Program-made: the position numbers and the translations under genes
The notes under the pieces: model-generated
Seen by the model: only the letters and a program-made list of their open reading frames with translations
Database searches by the model: none
Told to the model about the DNA's origin: nothing
NCBI GenBank assembly: GCA_036752465.1
Contig: DAIOSQ010000020.1
Location: 1-20,286, forward strand
From: DAIOSQ01 sp036752465
GTDB lineage: Bacteria; Pseudomonadota; Gammaproteobacteria; Legionellales; Legionellaceae
Direction of reading: 5' to 3'
DNA length: 20,286 bases
In this document: positions 14,152 to 20,286 of the stretch, piece by piece
How positions within the stretch are numbered: the stretch's first letter is position 1
How the letters are laid out: each line of letters opens with the position of its first letter

Positions 14152-15063
14152 ATGAATATCAGTATGAGAGATTTACTCGAAGCGGGCGCTCACTTTGGTC
14201 ACCGCACTCGATTTTGGAACCCCAAAATGTCCGACTATATTTTCGGATCCCGTAACAAAATTCACATTATAAATTTAGAAAAAACCCTACCTCTATTAAA
14301 CGACGCTGTTAATTACGTTGGTAAACTGGCTGGTAATAAAGCAAAAATCCTATTCGTTGGGACTAAACGCGCAGCTCAAGAAAGTGTGCGTGTACATGCA
14401 CAGCGCTGTGGTATGCCCTACGTCGATCACCGATGGTTGGGCGGCATGCTGACCAATTACAAAACAGTTAGGCAGTCTATTTTCAGGTTAAAAGAGTTAA
14501 AAAAAATTCGTGATGAAGGCGGATTCCAAAGTATGATTAAGAAAGAAGCTTTAATGCTGACTCGCGAGCTAGAAAAATTAGAATGTAGTCTGGGTGGAAT
14601 TGCTGAAATGGGTGGGCTTCCAGACGCTTTATTTGTGGTCGATGTTGGCTTTGAGCACATCGCTGTAGAGGAAGCAAGAAGGTTAAAAATACCAGTTATT
14701 GGTATTGTGGACACCAATAACAATCCGGATAACATTGACTATGTTATCCCAGGCAACGACGATTCAATGCGCGCAGTTGACATATATATCAGAGCCATTG
14801 CTGATGGTATAATCGACGCTCAATCCGCACTCGGAGTCGTGGGTGGTGTTGCTGCTAAGTCAGCCGATGTGGCAGAAGCACGGCCAGCCTCAAAAAGTGC
14901 TAAAAAATCAAAAGAAGATAAGATAAACAGTCCAGAAAAATCTGCTCCACATCCCACAGAGGCTAAAATCACTGCTGCCCATAAGGTTCTTGAAGGAACT
15001 ACTGAATCGTTGCAGGAAGATAAAGAATCAAAGGGTGCTACACCAGAGAGCGAAGGTAAATAA
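14152..15063 (+). CDS. rpsB: 30S ribosomal protein S2, with extended C-terminal tail
   Basis: A 303-residue protein whose first ~225 residues are a standard S2: MRDLLEAGAHFGHRTRFWNP at the N-terminus, VDHRWLGGMLTNYKT, and PVIGIVDTN. E. coli S2 has 241 residues, so this one is about 60 longer. The extra C-terminal part (about 226-303) is rich in Lys, Glu, Ala, Ser and Pro, with no hydrophobic core, and looks disordered. The frame and codon use continue smoothly to the TAA, so a frameshift is not suggested. GGAG at 14142-14145 is 6 nt before the start. S2 binds the 30S platform late in assembly and is needed with S1 for mRNA binding. tsf follows after a 275-bp spacer. Confidence 0.97.
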   Translation: MNISMRDLLEAGAHFGHRTRFWNPKMSDYIFGSRNKIHIINLEKTLPLLNDAVNYVGKLAGNKAKILFVGTKRAAQESVRVHAQRCGMPYVDHRWLGGMLTNYKTVRQSIFRLKELKKIRDEGGFQSMIKKEALMLTRELEKLECSLGGIAEMGGLPDALFVVDVGFEHIAVEEARRLKIPVIGIVDTNNNPDNIDYVIPGNDDSMRAVDIYIRAIADGIIDAQSALGVVGGVAAKSADVAEARPASKSAKKSKEDKINSPEKSAPHPTEAKITAAHKVLEGTTESLQEDKESKGATPESEGK

Positions 15064-15129
15064 TCTTATTTTATATGTAGCTGCATCCACTAGCTCCGCC
15101 TAGGTTGCATAGGAGGGAGCATTTAGTCT

Positions 15130-15152
15130 GGGAGGAGCAGTACGTTCCTCCC
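15130..15152 (+). repeat. Strong GC-rich stem-loop between rpsB and tsf
   Basis: GGGAGGAGC - AGTAC - GTTCCTCCC forms nine pairs (one G-T) with a five-base loop. It is followed by TAATCAAG, not a T run, so it is not a classical terminator. It may be an RNase processing site or part of an attenuator with the next hairpin. Confidence 0.6.
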
Positions 15153-15161
15153 TAATCAAGT

Positions 15162-15186
15162 GCCCTATAGTGTGGTATGGGCTTTT
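15162..15186 (+). terminator. Weak intrinsic terminator-like hairpin between rpsB and tsf
   Basis: GCCC-(T)-ATA - GTGTGG - TAT-GGGC forms a seven-pair stem with one bulged base, followed at once by TTTT. The T run is short, so partial termination is more likely than full termination. That would lower tsf output relative to rpsB. Confidence 0.45.
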
Positions 15187-15338
15187 GCAGTATTGCGTGC
15201 CAGGAAATACAGGATCAGGTAATATTTTTTGGCAAATTCGGCAATAGAGCCATTAGTTACTTTCAAGGTTGATAGCTGCGTGCCCGAACTAAAGGGTGTG
15301 CAATAGTCTAAGCAAGCAAAAAATATCTGGAGAATAAC

Positions 15339-16223
15339 ATGTCAGTAAGTGCTGGAATGGTCATGGAGTTAAGAGAACGTACAGGCGTTGGAATGATGGA
15401 ATGTAAAAAGTTCTTGATTGCTGCTGGAGGAGATATTGAACTAGCAATTACAGAAATGCGCAAAGCAGGTCAAGCCAAAGCTGATAAAAAAGCCGATCGG
15501 ATTGCTGCGGAAGGTATTATCGTGATCGCACGCTCTCCTGACCTCCGCAGAGCTACCATGCTTGAAATTAACAGCGAAACTGATTTCTCTGCACGGGACG
15601 AAAATTTTACAACCTTTGCAAATCAAGCCGTGCTGGCGGCCTTACATGCTAACGCCCAAAGTGTAGACGAGTTGGCTAATATCCAAATCGACGAAAGCGG
15701 CTCAACGGTTGAGCAGGCTCGGCAACAATTGGTTGCCAAGATTGGTGAAAACATCAAGCTACGACGCTTAGAGCAAGTCGTTTGCGAGGGTGTCATTGGT
15801 GCATATCTGCATGGTTCAAGAATAGGCGTGCTGGTGGCGCTCAAAACAGGTGACGAGCTTTTGGCAAAAGATTTAGGCATGCAGATAGCAGCCAGCAAAC
15901 CCTTGGTGATTAGTCGAGATCAAGTCTCAGCAGAAGCAATTGAAAATGAAAAAGAAATTTTCATTGCTCAAGCCAGAGAAAGTGGCAAGCCTCAAGAGAT
16001 TATCGACAAAATGATCGACGGCAGGTTAAGCAAATTTGTAGATGAAGTTAGTTTGTTAGGTCAGCCATTTGTAAAAGATGCAACGAAAAAAGTCGGACAA
16101 TTGTTGAAAGAAAAGAACGCAGAAGTTTTGTCATACGCTCGGTATGAGGTAGGTGAAGGTATCGACAAGAAAGAAGATAACTTTGTGGAAGAAGTCATGT
16201 CACAAGTACGTGAGAAACAATGA
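15339..16223 (+). CDS. tsf: Elongation factor Ts
   Basis: A 294-residue EF-Ts, normal length. The N-terminal UBA-like module is clear (LRERTGVGMMECKKFL), as is the core signature with the Asp-Phe that enters EF-Tu (SETDFSARDENF) and the later IGENIKLRR segment. The C-terminal module contains LLGQPFVKD, typical of proteobacterial EF-Ts. It exchanges GDP for GTP on EF-Tu. TGGAG lies 6 nt before the ATG. Its stop overlaps the pyrH start as ATGA, so pyrH translation is coupled. Confidence 0.97.
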   Translation: MSVSAGMVMELRERTGVGMMECKKFLIAAGGDIELAITEMRKAGQAKADKKADRIAAEGIIVIARSPDLRRATMLEINSETDFSARDENFTTFANQAVLAALHANAQSVDELANIQIDESGSTVEQARQQLVAKIGENIKLRRLEQVVCEGVIGAYLHGSRIGVLVALKTGDELLAKDLGMQIAASKPLVISRDQVSAEAIENEKEIFIAQARESGKPQEIIDKMIDGRLSKFVDEVSLLGQPFVKDATKKVGQLLKEKNAEVLSYARYEVGEGIDKKEDNFVEEVMSQVREKQ

Positions 16224-16960
16224 GCTCCTCATCCAAAAGCAGCTTAACATACAAAAGGGTTCTGCTAAAATGCAGTGGTGAAGCGTTGATGGGCCGCTCG
16301 CAATTTGGCATTGACCCTGCCGTGCTAATGAAATTAGCTCAAGATGTTGCTGAGTTAATAGCTATGGGCGTAGAAGTTGGTCTAGTCATTGGTGGGGGAA
16401 ATTTGTTTCGTGGTAAAGCACTATCCCAAGCAGGGCTGGGTCGAGTTACCGGTGACCATATGGGAATGCTAGCCACAGTAATGAACGCGTTAGCACTGCG
16501 TGATGCTATGGAGCAAATAGACTTGCCAGCGCGGATTATGTCGGCGATACCGATCATCGGTGTCGTTGATCCGTATCATAGACGCAAAGCCATTACTCAT
16601 CTCCGAAATGGACAAGTCTTAATATTTGCAGCAGGTACAGGTAATCCTTTTTTTACTACCGATTCAGCAGCGTGTTTACGAGCCATTGAAGTGGATGCAG
16701 ATATAGTCTTAAAAGCAACTAAGGTTGATGGTATTTACTCTGATGATCCTGTGGTTAATAGCCAAGCTGTACGGTATGATTATTTAACGTATCATGAGAT
16801 ACTAACCAAAGGTTTACAGGTCATGGATGCCACAGCCATTTGTTTGTGTCAAGATCACAAAATGCCTTTGCGCGTTTTTAACCTCTCAACGCCTGAGGCA
16901 ATGAAAAGAATTGTCTTAGGGGAAAAAATAGGAACTATGGTAGGAGCACATCATGATTAA
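16220..16960 (+). CDS. pyrH: UMP kinase
   Basis: A 246-residue amino-acid-kinase-fold UMP kinase, normal length. Family motifs are LKCSGEALMG near the N-terminus, VIGGGNLFRG for the phosphate loop, AAGTGNPFFTTDSAA for UMP binding, and KATKVDGIYSDDP. It phosphorylates UMP to UDP in the cytoplasm and feeds UTP and CTP pools, and hence also the UDP- and CDP-sugar enzymes encoded earlier in the window. It overlaps tsf by 4 bp and frr by 8 bp, the standard tsf-pyrH-frr order. Confidence 0.97.
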   Translation: MSSSSKSSLTYKRVLLKCSGEALMGRSQFGIDPAVLMKLAQDVAELIAMGVEVGLVIGGGNLFRGKALSQAGLGRVTGDHMGMLATVMNALALRDAMEQIDLPARIMSAIPIIGVVDPYHRRKAITHLRNGQVLIFAAGTGNPFFTTDSAACLRAIEVDADIVLKATKVDGIYSDDPVVNSQAVRYDYLTYHEILTKGLQVMDATAICLCQDHKMPLRVFNLSTPEAMKRIVLGEKIGTMVGAHHD

Positions 16961-17510
16961 TGACATGAAGACTGATGTTGAAAAACGTATGCAAAAGTCG
17001 CTTGATTCTTTACAACATGAATTATCCAAGATAAGAACTGGGCGTGCCAACGCGAGCTTGCTTGATCATGTACAAGTTGATTATTACGGCAATACTACTC
17101 CAATCAATCAGGTTGCTAATGTCACCATCAGTGATTCAAGAACCCTATTGGTCACGCCCTGGGAAAAACCAATGGTGGCAGCGGTCGAAAAAGCCATTCT
17201 CAATTCAGGTCTTGGGCTAAATCCAGCAACATTTGGCAATGCCATTCGTGTTCCCATGCCGGCTTTAACTGAAGATCGTCGCAAGGAGTTGATTCGAGTT
17301 GTGAAAGCTGAAGCAGAGCAAGGACGAGTATCCATACGCAATATACGTCGTGATGCAAATAATCTTCTTAAAGAGCTGGTAAAATCCAAAGATGTTTCTG
17401 AGGATGAGGAACGACGAGCGAATGAATGGGTACAAAAAATAACCGATAAGTTTGTCGCCGAAGTAGATGTAATACTCATGGATAAAGAAAAAGATTTGAT
17501 GGAGATCTAA
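16953..17510 (+). CDS. frr: Ribosome recycling factor
   Basis: A 185-residue protein, exactly the common RRF length, that splits post-termination ribosomes with EF-G. Signature segments are MQKSLDSLQHELSKIRTGRA in domain I, VDYYGNTTPINQVA, LNPATFGNAIRVPMPALTED and the C-terminal helix 'VSEDEERRANEWVQKITDKF'. The start ATG 16953 overlaps pyrH and is preceded by GGAG at 16942-16945. In many gammaproteobacteria uppS or dxr follows frr; here the K+ transporter gene starts 7 bp later. Confidence 0.97.
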   Translation: MINDMKTDVEKRMQKSLDSLQHELSKIRTGRANASLLDHVQVDYYGNTTPINQVANVTISDSRTLLVTPWEKPMVAAVEKAILNSGLGLNPATFGNAIRVPMPALTEDRRKELIRVVKAEAEQGRVSIRNIRRDANNLLKELVKSKDVSEDEERRANEWVQKITDKFVAEVDVILMDKEKDLMEI

Positions 17511-17517
17511 TACCCCT

Positions 17518-19383
17518 ATGGAAATCCAGCAAAATACAAGGACTGTATCACTTGCGCTCGGGGCACTAGGTGTCGTTTATGGCGATTTAGGCACAAGCCC
17601 GCTATACGCGGTCCAACAAGTGTTGTTACACGAAGCCATAACAGAACAAAGTGTGTTTGGTGTGCTTTCTTTGGTATTTTGGTCTTTGATTTTAGTCATT
17701 TCTACATGCTATATCAGTGTTTTCCTACGTGCCAACAATGATGGTGAAGGTGGTGTGCTCGCTTTGCTGGCTTTATTAAAACGCAAATTGCCCAATCTAC
17801 CAAAGTCAGTGTTGTACATGGGAATGATTGGTTCAGGGCTTTTGCTGGGCGACGGCATGATCACCCCAGCTATTTCGGTTATCAGTGCGGTAGAGGGCTT
17901 AGATATGCTTTCACCTCACTTTTCTCAGGCAATTGTGCCTATATCATTTACTATTTTATTTTTACTGTTTACGTGTCAAAGGTACGGCATAGGTAGAATT
18001 GGACAATTTTTTGGCCCAGTTATTTTATTGTGGTTTGTGACTATTGCTGTGCTCGGGATTTACAATATCTGCCAATATCCAGCCATATTAAAAGCCATTA
18101 ATCCTTACTACGCTTGGATGTTTTTCCAGAAGAGTGGCTGGCACGCTTACGCAGCATTAAGTGGTATTTTTCTGGTGATCACGGGTGCAGAAGCCATGTA
18201 TGCGGATTTAGGCCATTTTGGTAGCCGTGCTATACGCTTAGGCTGGTTTGTAGTGGCACTGCCAGCCCTCTTGCTTAATTATTTTGGTCAGGGTGCTTGT
18301 GCTTTGATGCAGCCTGATGCGTTAGCCAACTTGTTTTATGCTACTGCCCCGCATTGGTTTGTTTTGCCTTTGCTCATTATTGCGACGCTTGCAACGATTA
18401 TTGCCTCTCAAGCGGTTATTGCTGCTAGTTTTTCGTTGGTTAGACAAGCCATTTTACTCGAATTGTTTCCACGCCTGAAAATTCTGCATACATCCGCTGA
18501 GGAAAAGGGGCAGGTGTATGTGCCCGCAATTAACTATATGTTAGCTATTGGCACCTTGCTAATGGTTGTGGTTTTTAAAAGTTCAGCAGCATTAACTGCC
18601 GCATTTGGGATGGCAATTAATTTGGTCATGTTGATAGTTTCCATATTGATTTTATATGTTGCCAAACATGTTTGGTCCTGGGCAGCTAGCAAGGTCTTAG
18701 CGATATTTGGACCACTTATTATAGTAGATTGTCTTTTTTTAGGCGCTAATTTATCGAAAATACATGAAGGAGCTTGGATTCCTTTGGTATTTGGCCTGCT
18801 CGCTTTTTTGTTGATGACTACTTGGCAAGGTGGAATGGAAGTGATTCGTCAATATTACTTCGACAAAAAGCCTATGTCGGTGACTATACAGCAGCTACAT
18901 CGGCTTAATTTACAACATGTTGATGACTTGATTATGATTTTTGTAAGTGACCCTTATGATAAAAGTGGTGGTGGTTTTTACAATTACATAAAGCTCAATC
19001 ATATTTTACCAAGAATTACCTTGGTTGTGAGTGTGGTGATTGAAAATTTTCCCTTTGTCAAAGAGCGCGATTCAATTAAGCTGAACACGATCGGTGAGGG
19101 ATTTTTTAAAGTCATTATATATTATGGATTTAAGCAATTAATTGATATCCCTCATTCTTTGTCTCTCGGCCAGAAGCGTAATGTGTTTCCCTTCAATATG
19201 GAGATGACTCATTTGACTTATGTTGTGCAGAATATAAATATTTCAAATGCCAAGTTCAAATTTCCTTTGCTATATCAGTGGCAAAAAAGTGTATTTAGAT
19301 TTTTTTTACGCAACTCAACTGTTGACAGTGAATTTTTCCGCCTACCTAAAAGCCAGACATTTTCTATAGGTGGATTTATTTAG
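17518..19383 (+). CDS. kup: Low-affinity K+ uptake protein, Kup family
   Basis: A 621-residue membrane protein, the usual Kup length. The N-terminal signature LGALGVVYGDLGTSPLYAVQ is unmistakable (from about residue 14), and GEGGVLALLALLKR and LLLGDGMITPAISVISAVEG follow. About 12 membrane helices span residues 12-430, and a cytoplasmic C-terminal domain completes the protein (about 450-621). Kup takes up K+ (probably with H+) at the inner membrane. There is no good RBS just before the ATG; GGAG at 17501-17504, inside the end of frr, is 13 nt away, so coupling to frr is likely. Placement straight after frr is unusual. Confidence 0.97.
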   Translation: MEIQQNTRTVSLALGALGVVYGDLGTSPLYAVQQVLLHEAITEQSVFGVLSLVFWSLILVISTCYISVFLRANNDGEGGVLALLALLKRKLPNLPKSVLYMGMIGSGLLLGDGMITPAISVISAVEGLDMLSPHFSQAIVPISFTILFLLFTCQRYGIGRIGQFFGPVILLWFVTIAVLGIYNICQYPAILKAINPYYAWMFFQKSGWHAYAALSGIFLVITGAEAMYADLGHFGSRAIRLGWFVVALPALLLNYFGQGACALMQPDALANLFYATAPHWFVLPLLIIATLATIIASQAVIAASFSLVRQAILLELFPRLKILHTSAEEKGQVYVPAINYMLAIGTLLMVVVFKSSAALTAAFGMAINLVMLIVSILILYVAKHVWSWAASKVLAIFGPLIIVDCLFLGANLSKIHEGAWIPLVFGLLAFLLMTTWQGGMEVIRQYYFDKKPMSVTIQQLHRLNLQHVDDLIMIFVSDPYDKSGGGFYNYIKLNHILPRITLVVSVVIENFPFVKERDSIKLNTIGEGFFKVIIYYGFKQLIDIPHSLSLGQKRNVFPFNMEMTHLTYVVQNINISNAKFKFPLLYQWQKSVFRFFLRNSTVDSEFFRLPKSQTFSIGGFI

Positions 19384-19573
19384 GCTACTTGCCTGCAATT
19401 CAATAGTGGCTACAGAATAGCCTCATAAAATACTCTTGAGTGCGCACCTTAGGGTAGAGATCATGTTATTTTCCGCAAAACATCAATCCATTCTCCAAGT
19501 CAATTCAAAAACTAGCTAGTATTCCTAAGAAAGCCGTCTACACTCAGAAGGTGCATCAACTTTAAGGAACATC
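19384..19573 (+). other. Spacer after kup with short hairpins
   Basis: AGGC-TACTT-GCCT (19382-19394) and GGCTA-CAGAA-TAGCC (19408-19422) are short stems just after the kup stop, neither followed by a T run. GCACCTT (from 19446) and AAGGTGC (from 19547) form a 7-bp inverted repeat about 100 bp apart. The stretch could hold the kup transcript end and a small RNA, but nothing is firm. Confidence 0.35.
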
Positions 19574-19696
19574 ATGTTAGGAGTTGTATCGCCTGTGTTA
19601 TTAATTTTATTTATTGGTCGGGGGCTTACCAATCCGAAAAAACCCGTGGTCGCGGCGGATTTGGTATTACTAGGACAAGTACAGATAGTGATTTGA
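19574..19696 (+). CDS. Possible 40-residue small membrane protein
   Basis: An ATG at 19574 with a good RBS (AAGGA at 19564-19568, 5 nt upstream) opens a 40-codon frame. It encodes one hydrophobic segment (VVSPVLLILFIG, residues 4-15), a short polar part RGLTNPKKP, and a second moderately hydrophobic stretch (VVAADLVLLG, then QVQIVI). It is not recognised as a family. It could be a real small membrane protein or the remnant of a longer gene: after residue 24 a different frame is also open for about 28 codons (TRGRGGFGITRTS...). The next gene is another small membrane protein 73 bp later. Confidence 0.4.
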   Translation: MLGVVSPVLLILFIGRGLTNPKKPVVAADLVLLGQVQIVI

Positions 19697-19708
19697 ATTC
19701 TAATTCGC

Positions 19709-19738
19709 TTGCCCTGGTATTTTTTTAGAACGGGGCAG
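19709..19738 (+). repeat. Stem-loop between the two small membrane genes
   Basis: TTGCCCTG (19709-19716) and CGGGGCAG (19731-19738) pair over eight positions (two G-T) around a 14-nt loop that contains seven T in a row. It is not a terminator in this orientation; it lies 15 bp before the RBS AAGGAA of the following gene. Confidence 0.4.
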
Positions 19739-19769
19739 TAGGTATTGTTTATTTAATAAGGAATTTGCT

Positions 19770-19973
19770 ATGACTTTTTTAAATTTAATGATCATGATTA
19801 TTTTAGCAGGTATTGTGCTCGGCTTAATCAATGCTTATATACCCATGGCCCCGATGATAAAAAGTCTTCTAAATATAGTGATTTTTGTTGTGCTCTTGAT
19901 CTATGTACTAGAATTTTTTGGGGTGATTAAGGGAATTTTGCCTTATCCGTTGATATTTAATGTCGCTCGATGA
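19770..19973 (+). CDS. Thivi_2564-like small membrane protein
   Basis: A 67-residue protein with two membrane helices: residues 3-21 (LNLMIMIILAGIVLGLINA) and 34-52. The pattern of a first helix ending in 'L.N.YIPM', then K-S-L-L-N-I-V-I and a second helix ending in FFGVI, fits the small Thivi_2564 family of gammaproteobacterial membrane proteins, whose function is unknown. AAGGAA at 19758-19763 precedes the ATG by 6 nt. It stands alone, with a small possible membrane gene upstream and no gene found to the right. Confidence 0.65.
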   Translation: MTFLNLMIMIILAGIVLGLINAYIPMAPMIKSLLNIVIFVVLLIYVLEFFGVIKGILPYPLIFNVAR

Positions 19974-20286
19974 ATTGTTAACGGCTACCTAAAAGCGCGT
20001 ATAAATGGCGTAGCTTTTTGTTAAAAAAAGGAAGCTGACGGAAAATCATTGCAAGAGCGGAAGTGGTAGCAAAAACGGGTCCTGTGGAAGAACCCCCAAA
20101 AATGCTCAGCCCAAAAATAAAACAAAATTTTCGAATTAAGCTATAATAAAGGCATACCGAATAGAAAACGATACCAGACTATGCTAATACCTTTGAATGA
20201 ACCAAGCAATTTTCGTTACATTCACATTAATCGTGAGCTTTCGGCAAAGCTGCGATAGAAAATATTTTTAATTTTTTTCATTTAGG
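19974..20286 (+). other. Gene-free right end of the window
   Basis: I find no supported gene in these 313 bases. They hold a hairpin at 20077-20095 (GGGT-C-CT and AG-A-ACCC arms around GTGGA), which on the minus strand is followed by GTTTTT. They also hold a TATAAT hexamer at 20142-20147 without a good -35 box, and a terminator-like hairpin at 20231-20255 before a T-rich end. A gene reading in from the right on either strand could begin or end here. Confidence 0.4.
20231..20278 (+). terminator. Possible intrinsic terminator near the right edge
   Basis: TCG-TG-AGCTTT - CGGC - AAAGCT-G-CGA makes a six-pair inner and three-pair outer stem (20231-20255). T runs follow at 20265-20269 and 20272-20278. 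They are 9 or more bases from the stem, farther than in a classical terminator, so the call is weak. No + strand gene is close upstream; the nearest ends at 19973. Confidence 0.3.

Larger units (their letters stand above)
15064..15338 (+). other. rpsB-tsf spacer with several hairpins (attenuator-like)
   Basis: No gene seen. Three structures occur in order. First, a weak hairpin around 15082-15106, with CTAG/CTAG and TGCA/TGCA arms; an alternative pairing joins GCTCC (15093-15097) to GGAGC (15116-15120). Second, a strong stem at 15130-15152. Third, a terminator-like hairpin at 15162-15186. The tsf RBS is TGGAG (15328-15332). In E. coli partial termination between rpsB and tsf is known; this spacer could serve the same role. 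No strong separate tsf promoter was found. Confidence 0.5.

Noticed and set aside
14025..14255. 76-codon plus-strand frame overlapping the start of rpsB.
   Set aside because: It runs through the promoter and structured leader and out of frame into rpsB; no RBS at its start.
17108..17479. 123-codon minus-strand frame inside frr.
   Set aside because: Fully antisense to frr, Ser/Arg rich with no family, a typical coding-strand shadow.
19978..20178. Open minus-strand frame of 66 codons ending at 19978, with the segment FGLSIFGGSSTGPVFATTSAL.
   Set aside because: It is bounded by a stop at 20179-20181 and has no ATG, GTG or TTG start before an internal Met near codon 44. No RBS and no recognised family; best seen as a chance open frame or old remnant.
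1..20286. Search for CRISPR arrays, IS ends, tRNA or rRNA genes and toxin-antitoxin pairs.
   Set aside because: No regularly spaced repeats, transposase frames, T-loop-like tRNA patterns in gene gaps, or two-gene toxin-antitoxin layouts were seen by eye.

Overview
The window reads as chromosomal DNA of a gammaproteobacterium. The support is the order lapA-lapB-pyrF, the block rpsB-tsf-pyrH-frr, an LPS/O-antigen type sugar cluster, LipA, and a small Thivi_2564-type membrane protein. Moderate AT content and the mix of genes would fit a Legionellales/Coxiellaceae-like lineage, but that finer placement is a guess. All supported genes are on the + strand.

1-8911 is the right-hand part of a surface-polysaccharide cluster, with genes overlapping or nearly touching. 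It starts with the C-terminal end of a GT4-type glycosyltransferase. Three enzymes follow that should convert UDP-GlcNAc to a UDP-2-acetamido-2,6-dideoxy-L-hexose: an RmlD-like reductase, a FlaA1/CapE/FnlA-type 4,6-dehydratase/epimerase and a WbjD/FnlC-type 2-epimerase. Next is a complete CDP-3,6-dideoxyhexose front end in the ddhD-ddhA-ddhB-ddhC (rfbI-F-G-H) order. It makes CDP-4-keto-3,6-dideoxyglucose from glucose-1-phosphate. A Wzx-like flippase closes the cluster. No Wzy polymerase and no final CDP-sugar reductase is inside the window.

8930-9922 is lipA, placed 18 bp after the flippase gene. 9923-11811 is a looser, visibly more AT-rich accessory stretch. It has an EamA transporter, a 3'-truncated CsaA-type tRNA-binding protein gene, a 77-residue unknown protein carrying three copies of a nine-residue motif, and a 275-bp non-coding stretch with inverted repeats.

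11812-13982 is lapA-lapB-pyrF, tightly coupled; LapA/LapB link envelope LPS control to the cluster upstream. 13983-17510 is the translation block rpsB-tsf-pyrH-frr. It has a good sigma-70 promoter, a structured leader that looks like an S2 autoregulatory site, and a hairpin-rich rpsB-tsf spacer. S2 has an unusually long charged C-terminal tail. 17518-19383 is kup (K+ uptake), directly after frr.

19384-20286 holds two small predicted membrane proteins (40 and 67 residues) and a gene-free right end with hairpins and a TATAAT hexamer. I found no IS element, CRISPR array, tRNA or rRNA. I see no clearly new multi-gene system. The best candidates for something undescribed are the triple-repeat 77-residue protein and its context, the hybrid two-sugar cluster, and the S2 tail with its regulatory leader.
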